14,100 nt of DNA from NCBI GenBank assembly GCA_021852325.1, contig JAJZNM010000007.1, positions 1-14,100 of the forward strand, in the 5' to 3' direction. This document shows positions 1 to 6,833 of the stretch, one piece after another (within the stretch, counting starts at the first letter, position 1; the number at the start of each line of letters is the position of its first letter). This DNA comes from Pseudomonadota bacterium. Its GTDB lineage: Bacteria; Pseudomonadota; Gammaproteobacteria; JAKAQQ01. Below the pieces are notes generated by a model that did not search any database, was not told where the DNA came from, and saw only the letters and a program-made list of their open reading frames with translations. The position numbers and the translations under genes are program-made.

Positions 1-1053
1 TACGCGTTCGAGGACCGGGGAGGGGACTTGCTGGCATTGCGACCGGAGGCCACGGCCGGTTGTGTCCGTGCCGTGATCGAGCACGATCTGATCCGCCAAG
101 GCCCCGAGCGCCTGTGGTATCTCGGTCCCATGTTCCGGCATGAACGGCCGCAGAAGGGTCGCCACCGCCAGTTCCACCAGATCGGCGTCGAGGTGTTCGG
201 GATTGCCACGCCGGACCTCGAGGCCGAGCTCCTGCTGCTTGCACAATCCCTCTGGGACCGGCTCGGCATCGGGGGGCTCACACTCGAACTCAATAGCCTC
301 GGAACTGCCGAGGAACGGGCAGGGTACCGATCGGCCCTGGCCACCTACCTCGCCGCGCATGTGGATGCGCTGGACCCAGACGATCGGATGCGCCTTGCGC
401 GCAACCCGCTCCGCCTCCTCGACAGCAAGTCGGAAGCGACTCGGGCACTTTTGGTACAGGCCCCGGCCTTGAGCGATTTTCTCGGCGAGGCCTCGCGCAG
501 GCACTGGCAGCGCGTATGTACCCTGCTCGAGTGCGCGGGCATCCCCTACCGGGTGAACCCGTGGCTGGTCCGCGGTCTCGATTACTATACGCAGACCGTG
601 TTTGAATGGACCACGACTGAGCTCGGCGCCCAGTCGGCGGTCTGTTCCGGAGGGCGTTATGATGGGCTTGTTGAAGCGCTCGGGGGGGCTGCCACACCCG
701 CCATGGGCTGGGCGCTCGGGCTGGAACGGCTCGCGGCCCTTTTGGCGCGGGTGGAGGCGGAGCGTCCCTGTGCCGTGCTGGTGACACTCGGGGACGCTGC
801 CGAAGAACGCGGTTTTGCGCTCCTTCGGGAGATCCGCTGCGCACACCCCCGTCTCCGGGTGCTGATTGCAGCGGGCCCCGGGACCCTCAAGGCCAAGCTC
901 AAGCGGGCCGCAAGGCTCCGGGCGCGATGGGCGTTGATCCTCGGGGACGATGAACTCGCAAAAGGAGTGGTCCAGGTCAAGGCGCTGGAGGGGCCATCCC
1001 GGGTCGAGTGGAAGGCTCCCGCTCAGGTTGTGGCCGAGCTGGCAGCGCTCTGA
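1..1053 (+). CDS. hisS: Histidyl-tRNA synthetase, C-terminal part (5' end cut by window)
   Basis: Class II aminoacyl-tRNA synthetase that charges tRNA-His with histidine in the cytoplasm. The frame is open from base 1 and gives 350 residues; roughly 70 N-terminal residues, including motif 1, lie outside the window (E. coli HisS is 424 aa). The visible start reads FEDRGGD then LRPEATAGCVRA, matching the conserved ATP/histidine-site segment. Motif 2 follows (GPMFRHERPQKGRHRQF), then the HisRS-specific signature RGLDYYTQTVFEW, then motif 3 (PAMGWALGLERL). The last ~95 residues form the anticodon-binding domain, with the family-typical glycine-rich turn and ILGDDELAKG. The gene ends 39 bp before yfgM. 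The hisS-yfgM-bamB-der order is common in proteobacteria. The identification is secure. The common family form is RPEGTAG and here it is RPEATAG, a mild substitution. Confidence 0.97.
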   Translation, partial: YAFEDRGGDLLALRPEATAGCVRAVIEHDLIRQGPERLWYLGPMFRHERPQKGRHRQFHQIGVEVFGIATPDLEAELLLLAQSLWDRLGIGGLTLELNSLGTAEERAGYRSALATYLAAHVDALDPDDRMRLARNPLRLLDSKSEATRALLVQAPALSDFLGEASRRHWQRVCTLLECAGIPYRVNPWLVRGLDYYTQTVFEWTTTELGAQSAVCSGGRYDGLVEALGGAATPAMGWALGLERLAALLARVEAERPCAVLVTLGDAAEERGFALLREIRCAHPRLRVLIAAGPGTLKAKLKRAARLRARWALILGDDELAKGVVQVKALEGPSRVEWKAPAQVVAELAAL

Positions 1054-1092
1054 GGTCAATGAATCCGGTTCCCATGCGGGAGAGGTGAGCAC

Positions 1093-1782
1093 GTGGAAGA
1101 GCAGTGGCAAGAGAGAGAAATCGAGCTTTTTCTGGGTTTCTGGCGCAGCCATGGGCGCTCGATCGCCATCGGAATCGTGGCGGCCCTAGTGATTGTGGCC
1201 GGGTATCGCGTCTGGCGTTATGAGTCGCGTGCCCGCGGGGAGCGCATGAGCGCTGCCTACACCCGGCTTGAGCGCGATCTCGGGCATCATCATTTCGGCG
1301 TCGCACGGACCGAGGCCGAGCTCATTCTCCACCGCTATGCGGGTTCGGCCTATGCCGTTTTCGCCGCCCTCACGCTCGCCAAACTGGATGCCATGGACTC
1401 AGACTGGACCGAGGCCCAAGCCCTGCTCCGCCGGGAGGTCGACGAACACGCGGATCCGGCGCTCCGGCCCCTCATTCGCATCCGGCTGGCGCGGATCCTC
1501 CTCGACCAGAACCAGCCGCAGGCGGTCTTGGAGCTGTTTCACGGCCACAACCCAGGGGCCTATGCCGGTGTGACGGCCTGGCTCCGGGGGCGGGCCGAGC
1601 GGCGCCTGGGTCATCCGCTCAAGGCGCATGACGACTTCACGCTGGCTCTGGACAACCTCCCGCCCGGTTCCGGCCTGGGCCGCATCGTGAAACTCGAGAT
1701 GGCGACGCTTGCCGTCATGCAACCGGTGAAGCCGAAATTGGCCCACAAGGCCCCCACGAAGCCGACCGGAGACCATTCATGA
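1093..1782 (+). CDS. yfgM: YfgM-family inner-membrane TPR protein (ancillary SecYEG translocon subunit)
   Basis: A 229-aa protein of the YfgM/TPR_21 type. In E. coli, YfgM is anchored in the inner membrane beside SecYEG and PpiD and helps periplasmic proteins mature. The sequence shows a short charged N-terminus with ELFLGFW, one transmembrane segment at about residues 22-40 (SIAIGIVAALVIVAGYRVW), then an alpha-helical TPR-like periplasmic domain containing AVFAALTLAKLDAM and IRLARILLDQ. The C-terminal ~20 residues are Lys/Pro-rich. The GTG start is chosen because GGGAGAGG (1078-1085) lies 7 nt upstream and the reading gives the expected ELFLGFW start. The end overlaps bamB by ATGA. Assignment rests on topology plus position between hisS and bamB, the usual place for this gene. 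Confidence 0.88.
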   Translation: MEEQWQEREIELFLGFWRSHGRSIAIGIVAALVIVAGYRVWRYESRARGERMSAAYTRLERDLGHHHFGVARTEAELILHRYAGSAYAVFAALTLAKLDAMDSDWTEAQALLRREVDEHADPALRPLIRIRLARILLDQNQPQAVLELFHGHNPGAYAGVTAWLRGRAERRLGHPLKAHDDFTLALDNLPPGSGLGRIVKLEMATLAVMQPVKPKLAHKAPTKPTGDHS

Positions 1783-2936
1783 CTGCTCACCCGTCTCGTT
1801 TCATCTGGATTCTGGCCGCGGCGGGTTTTTTGCTGCTCGCCGGGTGCAACAATCGCACGACGGTCCTGCCCCCAACCCCACTCAAGCCTTTCCATGCGAC
1901 CCTCGGCGTGCGTCACCTCTGGTCGCGATCGATCGGATCGGGAGCCGGCGGACAGCGTTATGCGCTCGTGGCCTCTCCCGAGGCTGATGCCGTGCTCACC
2001 GCGAGCCGGGGGGGGCGGATCGCCGCGTACCGCGCAACGGACGGGGGCCGGATCTGGAGTGTCCGGATCGGGGGGGCCATCACGGCGGGACCCGGGGTCG
2101 GAGACGGGCGGGTCTTCGTCACCACCCGGCGTGCCATCCTCGTGGCCCTCCACGCAACCAATGGCCAGGTGGATTGGCGCGCAAAACTGTCCACGTTTGC
2201 GCTCACCCCGCCGGTCGTGTCCGGTCGCCGGGTCGTGGTCGAGACCGCCGATGGCCACATCAGCGCCTTCGAGGCCAATACGGGCAAAAGGCTCTGGACG
2301 GTCACCGAAGCACTCCCGCATCTCATCCTGAGGGGCAACTCCCCCCCGATCGTGACGCGCGGCCGGATCTATGCCGGCTTGAACAGTGGTCAGGTGGTGG
2401 CGTTGAGCCTCCGTTCCGGCCGGACCCTCTGGGAGGTGAGCGTGGCCCATCCAACCGGCCACAGCCGCGTGGCGCGCATGGTCGACATCGTGGGTCCCAT
2501 GGCACGGGTCCATCATCATCTTTTTGCTGTTTCTGACCACGGCCGACTGGTCTGCCTCTCGACCCGGACCGGGACCCGGGTCTGGTCGCGCCGGGTTTCG
2601 AGCTTTTCGGGGCTTTCCGCGGGGATGGAAAACATCTATGTGACGGATGCGGCGAGCCTTGTGCGCGTCTATGACCGCGTCACGGGACTGCCCATCTGGG
2701 TCAATCCGGATTTCAAGGGGCGGCGCCTGACGGCACCCACGCCCTTTGGCCCCGCCGTCGTCACGGGTGACCTGCGCGGCTGGATCGAGTTCCTCTCGCG
2801 CGCGAACGGCCGGCTCCTCAATCGCGTGCGACCCGGCAGTTCCGCCATCCAGGTCGCCCCGGTCGTCCAGAATGGCCGGCTCTTCGTGCTCACTTCAGGC
2901 GGGACGCTTGCAGCCTACCGTCTGTCGAAGCACTGA
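1779..2936 (+). CDS. bamB: Outer-membrane protein assembly factor BamB (PQQ-type beta-propeller lipoprotein)
   Basis: Lipoprotein of the BAM complex, which folds beta-barrel proteins into the outer membrane. The 385-aa length is close to E. coli BamB (392). The N-terminus is a lipoprotein signal peptide: R7, hydrophobic core FIWILAAAGFLLLAG, lipobox LLAGC with lipidated Cys23. The +2 residue is Asn, which favours outer-membrane sorting. The rest is a series of PQQ/WD-like propeller blades with recurring aromatic-Gly-Asp/Asn motifs (for example TDGGRIWSVRIGG, TNGQVDWRAKLS, NTGKRLWTV, RSGRTLWEV, RTGTRVWSRRV, VTGLPIWV). The ATG start overlaps the yfgM stop (ATGA) and has GGAG at 1768-1771, 7 nt upstream, so translational coupling is likely. 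The protein acts in the periplasm on the inner leaflet of the outer membrane. Confidence 0.95.
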   Translation: MTAHPSRFIWILAAAGFLLLAGCNNRTTVLPPTPLKPFHATLGVRHLWSRSIGSGAGGQRYALVASPEADAVLTASRGGRIAAYRATDGGRIWSVRIGGAITAGPGVGDGRVFVTTRRAILVALHATNGQVDWRAKLSTFALTPPVVSGRRVVVETADGHISAFEANTGKRLWTVTEALPHLILRGNSPPIVTRGRIYAGLNSGQVVALSLRSGRTLWEVSVAHPTGHSRVARMVDIVGPMARVHHHLFAVSDHGRLVCLSTRTGTRVWSRRVSSFSGLSAGMENIYVTDAASLVRVYDRVTGLPIWVNPDFKGRRLTAPTPFGPAVVTGDLRGWIEFLSRANGRLLNRVRPGSSAIQVAPVVQNGRLFVLTSGGTLAAYRLSKH

Positions 2937-2950
2937 GTGCACCAGCGCCA

Positions 2951-4336
2951 ATGGCGCTCTGGGCAATCGTCGGACGCCCGAACGTGGGCAAGTCGACACT
3001 GTTCAACCGCCTGGTGCGCGCCTCCGTGGCACTCGTTTCGGCTGAGCCAAACCTCACCCGTGACCGGTTGTACGGGGCGGGACGGGGCGCGTTTGAAGGG
3101 CATGGTTTCATCGATACGGGCGGTGTGGGTGAGCACGCAGATCAACCCCTGGAAGCGGCTATCGCAAGGCAGTGCCTCGAAGCGGTGCGGGAAGCAGACG
3201 GGATCCTTTGGGTGGTCGATTGCCAGAGCGGGTTGACCGGTGCCGACGAGGAGCTTGCAAAGACCCTCCGCCGCGCCGGCAAATCCGTCCTTCTGGTTGC
3301 GAACAAATCCGAAGGGCGCGTCTGGGCAGAACGCGATTTCGACTTCACGCGAATCGGCATGGGGTCGCCGGTCTGGGTGTCTGCGCGGAAAGGGGACGGG
3401 CTTGCAACGCTCGCGCTCGCGCTCGGCCATCTTGCGGCCGAACCTGTGCGCACGACGGATGCCGCGCCGGAGCCGTCCGTGCGGGTGGCCTTGATCGGAA
3501 GACCGAACGCAGGCAAATCGACGCTCTTGAACCAGCTCGTCGGGACCGAGCGGGTGCTCACCTCCGAGGATCCGGGAACGACCCGCGATGCGGTCGAGGT
3601 GGCGGTGGAACGGCAAAACCGGAGCTGGCTTCTCGTGGACACGGCGGGCATCCGTTCGAGAACCCGGATCCGGGATCCGCGCGACCGGCTCGCCATCGCC
3701 CGGAGCCTCGAAGCGATCGCACGGGCCGATCTCGTCACGCTCGTCGTGGATGCGCGTGAGGGCGGCGTGGATGATGATGCCCGCCTTGCCGGGGTCGCCT
3801 ATGCGACGGGCCGTCCGCTGGTTGTCGCCCTGAACAAGTGGGACGGCCTTTCACGGACGGAGAAGACCCGCGCGCGGCGCGGGGTGGAGAGTCTCCTGGC
3901 CTTTCTGCCTGCATTCGAATGGGTACCGGTCTCGGCCCTCCATGGTTCTGGGCTCGGGGATCTTCTGCAAGCCTGGTGCCGTCTCACCGACCGCGCCCGC
4001 ATGCCGCTCCCGACTCCGGTCATCAACCGGGTCCTCGCCACCGCCATCCGTGAAAAACCGCCAGCGCTCATCAACCGCCTGAGACCCAAGCCCCGTTATG
4101 GGCATGCCGGCGGACGGATGCCGCTCACCATTGTGATTCACGGCACCCGCCTCAATCTCCTCGGTGCCGATTACGAGCGTTATCTCCTGAAACGTTTTGC
4201 GGCCGCATTCGACCTCGGAGGCGTGCCGCTCAAGCTCGAGTTCCGCGAAAGCGCCGACCGTCATGCGCACCCGGTGGGCGTGCCGCGTGGGACTTCCGCC
4301 AGGACCCGGAGCCGGAACCGCCATGTCCCGGCGTGA
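2951..4336 (+). CDS. der: Ribosome-assembly GTPase Der (EngA)
   Basis: Essential double-GTPase that acts in 50S subunit maturation. The 461 aa contain two tandem G domains and a C-terminal KH-like domain. G domain 1: Walker A GRPNVGKS (8-15), G3 DTGG (55-58), G4 NKSE (118-121). G domain 2: GRPNAGKS (183-190), switch I GTTRD (209-213), G3 DTAG (230-233), G4 NKWD (295-298). The KH-like region spans roughly 355-440 and carries RPKPRYGHAGGRMPLT. The first G4 ends in Glu rather than Asp, a variant that I recall in other bacterial Der proteins. The first switch I reads EPNLTRDR where PGLTRDR or PGVTRDR is usual. The start is 14 bp after bamB with no strong ribosome-binding site, suggesting coupling to bamB. 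A basic tail of about 20 residues follows the KH domain and overlaps the next gene by 14 bp. Confidence 0.97.
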   Translation: MALWAIVGRPNVGKSTLFNRLVRASVALVSAEPNLTRDRLYGAGRGAFEGHGFIDTGGVGEHADQPLEAAIARQCLEAVREADGILWVVDCQSGLTGADEELAKTLRRAGKSVLLVANKSEGRVWAERDFDFTRIGMGSPVWVSARKGDGLATLALALGHLAAEPVRTTDAAPEPSVRVALIGRPNAGKSTLLNQLVGTERVLTSEDPGTTRDAVEVAVERQNRSWLLVDTAGIRSRTRIRDPRDRLAIARSLEAIARADLVTLVVDAREGGVDDDARLAGVAYATGRPLVVALNKWDGLSRTEKTRARRGVESLLAFLPAFEWVPVSALHGSGLGDLLQAWCRLTDRARMPLPTPVINRVLATAIREKPPALINRLRPKPRYGHAGGRMPLTIVIHGTRLNLLGADYERYLLKRFAAAFDLGGVPLKLEFRESADRHAHPVGVPRGTSARTRSRNRHVPA

Positions 4337-5531
4337 GGGACGACCCGAGCGCGGGCGTAGCGGGGCGTTGCGAAGGCGCACCCCCAAACGCGCCCGCGTG
4401 CCGGAAAAGGTTCTGGAACCGGCTCCGGAAGCGATCCAGTTGGTGGAAGAGCCCGCGCGTCAGACGCTCGCGCTCGCCGGCCCCTTCCGTTTCTTCCGCG
4501 GCGGGACCCTGCCCGCGATCACGCTCGGCTATGAGTCCTGGGGCCCCCCGGGACCGGCTCCCACCGTGCTCATTCTGACCGGACTGTCCCCCTCCGCCCA
4601 TGCGGCCTCCTCGGATGCAGATCCGACGCCGGGCTGGTGGGAGCCCCTGATCGGTCCTCGACGGGCGATCGATACGGACCGGATCCGGGTGTTCTGCTTC
4701 AACTCCCTGGGCAGCTGCTTCGGATCGAGCGGACCGGCTGCGATCAACCCGGCGAGCGGGCGACCCTATGGTGCCTCGTTTCCGGAACTGGCGATCGAGG
4801 ACATTGCCGAGGCGGCCTATCAGGCCCTCCGCGCGCTCGGTGTCGCGAGACTCGATGCCGTGATCGGCCCGTCGATGGGGGGATTCTCGGCGCTGGCTTT
4901 GGCGCTCCTCCATCCCGGATATGTGGATCGGCTCGGGTTGCTCTGTAGTGCCACGACGAGCGAACCCTTCGCGATCGCAGTCCGTTCGCTCCAGCGGGAA
5001 ATCCTGGCCAGCCACCGGCAGGGTGATCCGGATCGGGTCGAGTGCGGGATGATGCTCGCCCGCAAGCTCGGACTCATCTCCTACCGCTCACCGGTCGAGT
5101 GGCGCGAACGCTTTGGCCGGCGGCGTGAGGCCGATCCCAACTCCGGCGTCGCCCACGCGCTCGACGCCGAGGCGCCTTTTGCCGTAGAATGGTATCTTGA
5201 GCAGCGCGCCAGAAGTTTTGCGAGACATTTTGATCCCGATGCCTACTTCTACCTCTCGCGCGCCATGGACCAGTTCGATGCCGCAGAACATGGCGGCGGC
5301 CGCCTCGACCAGGCGTTCTCCCGTCTCAGGCTTGAGCGGGCACTGGTTGCGGGTGTTGTGACCGACCAGTTGTACCCGCCCCACCAGCAGGAATCCCTCG
5401 CGCAGGCCCTACGCGATGCGGGGATCCCGGTCGATCTCTGCCTCTTTGATTCACCCTTCGGCCACGATTCCTTCCTGATTGACTGGGAGCGTTTCGCGTC
5501 TCCTATCCAGAAGTTTCTGGAGTTTGCATGA
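4323..5531 (+). CDS. MetX-family alpha/beta-hydrolase acyltransferase, probably serine O-succinyltransferase-like
   Basis: Alpha/beta-hydrolase fold O-acyltransferase of the MetX family, which activates homoserine (methionine pathway) or serine (cysteine pathway) using acetyl- or succinyl-CoA. From ATG 4323 it has 402 aa. Seen: LTGLSPSAHA, GWWEPLIGP, AIDTDR, NSLGSCFGSSGPAAINPASG, nucleophile elbow GPSMGG (Ser184), VTDQLYPP (Asp348) and FGHDSF (His381), which form a complete catalytic triad. NSLGSC, GPSMGGFSALAL and the SLQREI/MMLARKLG/ITYR-like block resemble the Xanthomonas-type serine O-succinyltransferase group that I recall. Classical homoserine enzymes have NxLGGCxGSTGP and GSLGGMQALQW. 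Substrate is therefore inferred, not proven, and no symbol is given. ATG 4323 has CGGAG nearby and overlaps der by 14 bp. It adds an Arg-rich ~40-residue leader, so GTG 4398, TTG 4440 or GTG 4443 (with GGAAG at 4427-4431) are alternative starts. Confidence 0.85.
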   Translation: MSRREGRPERGRSGALRRRTPKRARVPEKVLEPAPEAIQLVEEPARQTLALAGPFRFFRGGTLPAITLGYESWGPPGPAPTVLILTGLSPSAHAASSDADPTPGWWEPLIGPRRAIDTDRIRVFCFNSLGSCFGSSGPAAINPASGRPYGASFPELAIEDIAEAAYQALRALGVARLDAVIGPSMGGFSALALALLHPGYVDRLGLLCSATTSEPFAIAVRSLQREILASHRQGDPDRVECGMMLARKLGLISYRSPVEWRERFGRRREADPNSGVAHALDAEAPFAVEWYLEQRARSFARHFDPDAYFYLSRAMDQFDAAEHGGGRLDQAFSRLRLERALVAGVVTDQLYPPHQQESLAQALRDAGIPVDLCLFDSPFGHDSFLIDWERFASPIQKFLEFA

Positions 5532-6367
5532 GCATCACCTCGCCCGGCGTCCTGTTCGTGGTTTCCATCCTGGCCGGATTCATCGGTGCCATGAGTGGCA
5601 TGGGTGGCGGAATCGTGCTCATCCCGGCGCTCACCCTGTTCGGAGTCAACATCAAACATGCCATCGCGATCAGCATTGTCTCGGTGATCGCGACCTCGAG
5701 CGGTGCGGCCTCGGCCTACGTGCGCGACGGGGTCACGAACCTCAAGGTGGGCATGTTCCTTGAGATGTTCACGATCCTTGGGGCCATCATTGGCGCCACG
5801 GTCACCCTGGTCTCCTCGGACCAGCCGCTTTTCATCGCCTTCGGGATCGTACTGCTCATTTCCTGGGGCACCCTTTTCATCCGCAAGCACCACCTCACCA
5901 ATTATCTCCTGCCAGCGGACCGCTTTTCGCGCTGGCTGGAACTCCGCGGGGCCTATTACGACCACGCCGAGCACCAGGAGATTGAATACCAGGGCCGCCG
6001 TGCCTGGCTCGGCGGACCCTGCATGTTCGGGGCCGGGTTCATCGCGGGACTCCTCGGCATCGGGGCAGGGGCCCTCAAGGTCCTGATCCTGGATCTCGCC
6101 ATGGGTCTTCCACCCAAGGTCTCGACCACGACCAGCAACCTCATCATCGGGGTCACGGCACTGGCCGGCACGAGCATCTACATCGCCGCGGGTTATGTAG
6201 ACCCGGGACTCGTGGCTCCGGTGATCGTGGGCGTCGTGGCCGGTGCCTTTGTCGGGACGCGCCTTCTGAAACGCCTGAGCAATCACGCGATCCGCCAGTT
6301 TTTCCTGGTTGTGCTGCTCGCCCTCGGGGTCGAGATGATCCTCCGCGGGCTCGGCGTGATTGCCTAG
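5528..6367 (+). CDS. TSUP-family (TauE/SafE) membrane permease, putative sulfur-oxyanion transporter
   Basis: A 279-aa integral inner-membrane protein of the TauE/SafE (TSUP) family. Characterised members move sulfite, thiosulfate, sulfoacetate or similar organosulfur anions. It has about eight predicted hydrophobic segments (roughly 8-35, 42-63, 75-95, 100-118, 162-190, 200-220, 225-245, 258-276). The two halves repeat the family's glycine-rich motif: GFIGAMSGMGGGIVLIPAL and GFIAGLLGIGAGALKVL. The central hydrophilic loop (about 120-160) is rich in His, Tyr, Asp and Glu (HHLTNYLL, AYYDHAEHQ). Its ATG overlaps the stop of the acyltransferase (ATGA) and has GGAG 5 nt upstream, indicating tight coupling. 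It is followed 17 bp later by a DUF1634 protein, a partner known beside TSUP permeases. Substrate and direction of transport cannot be read from the sequence; the sulfur link comes from family and context. Confidence 0.9.
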   Translation: MSITSPGVLFVVSILAGFIGAMSGMGGGIVLIPALTLFGVNIKHAIAISIVSVIATSSGAASAYVRDGVTNLKVGMFLEMFTILGAIIGATVTLVSSDQPLFIAFGIVLLISWGTLFIRKHHLTNYLLPADRFSRWLELRGAYYDHAEHQEIEYQGRRAWLGGPCMFGAGFIAGLLGIGAGALKVLILDLAMGLPPKVSTTTSNLIIGVTALAGTSIYIAAGYVDPGLVAPVIVGVVAGAFVGTRLLKRLSNHAIRQFFLVVLLALGVEMILRGLGVIA

Positions 6368-6384
6368 CCGATGGATCCATCCCC

Positions 6385-6825
6385 ATGAAACCGAAACACG
6401 CTCCACACACCGACCCCACCCCCATGCCCGCACGTGCCAAGCTCGAACGCGAGGCGCGCCAGGAGCACGAGATGGAGCTCCTCGTGGGCTACCTGCTGCT
6501 TTCCGGGGTGCTCTTGAGCATCCTCCTCGTCGTCACCGGGATGGCCTGGGAGTATGTGAAGACGGGCTCGCTCCACCTCAACTATCTCATTGCCGGCATG
6601 AACTTCTTCCAGTTCCTCGTGGGTGACCTCCGCGCGATCCTGACGCCTTCACTGATCGGTCCGCGTGCGTTCGTCAACCTCGCGATCGCCGCGCTCCTCT
6701 TTACACCCTATATCCGCGTCGTGAGTTCGATGGTGTTTTTCGCAGCGGCCGAAAAAAACTGGAAATATACCGCGTTCACGGCCTTCGTCGGCGTGGTTCT
6801 GACCTATAGCCTGTTCCTGCGCTGA
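6385..6825 (+). CDS. DUF1634 small membrane protein, putative partner of the TSUP permease
   Basis: A 146-aa membrane protein with about 30 hydrophilic N-terminal residues and three hydrophobic segments (roughly 32-53, 96-119, 127-144). The middle and C-terminal region (LTPSLIGPRAFVNLAIAALL, FTPYIRVVSSMVFFAAAEKNW) fits the DUF1634 pattern: an Arg-x-hydrophobic helix, then TPxxRV, then a short charged turn before the last helix. No biochemical role is established for DUF1634, but genes of this family sit beside TauE/SafE permeases, as here (17-bp gap), so an accessory subunit or stabiliser of the transporter is the reasonable inference. ATG 6385 is the longest in-frame start but lacks a clear Shine-Dalgarno sequence. 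ATG 6424 is an alternative that removes 13 residues without touching the membrane part. It is the last gene of the plus-strand block and ends 8 bp from the convergent Rieske gene. Confidence 0.82.
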   Translation: MKPKHAPHTDPTPMPARAKLEREARQEHEMELLVGYLLLSGVLLSILLVVTGMAWEYVKTGSLHLNYLIAGMNFFQFLVGDLRAILTPSLIGPRAFVNLAIAALLFTPYIRVVSSMVFFAAAEKNWKYTAFTAFVGVVLTYSLFLR

Positions 6826-6833
6826 AGCGCTCC

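Noticed and set aside
1054..1092. Possible promoter between hisS and yfgM
   Set aside because: The 39-bp gap shows a ribosome-binding site but no convincing -10/-35 pair.
4197..4322. Upstream in-frame extension of the acyltransferase inside der
   Set aside because: It lies wholly within the der KH domain coding region and has no similarity to MetX-family N-termini.
6371..6380. 10-bp palindrome ATGGATCCAT before the DUF1634 gene
   Set aside because: GGATCC-type palindromes are common throughout this window, and it sits inside an operon gap of 17 bp.
5249..6433. 394-codon minus-strand open frame opposite the TSUP permease
   Set aside because: Asp/Glu/His/Gly-rich antisense of hydrophobic codons, a typical artefact of transmembrane genes.
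6819..6830. Possible terminator hairpin GCGC-TGAA-GCGC between the convergent genes
   Set aside because: Only a 4-bp stem with no T-tract on either strand; too weak to call, and it overlaps the DUF1634 stop codon.
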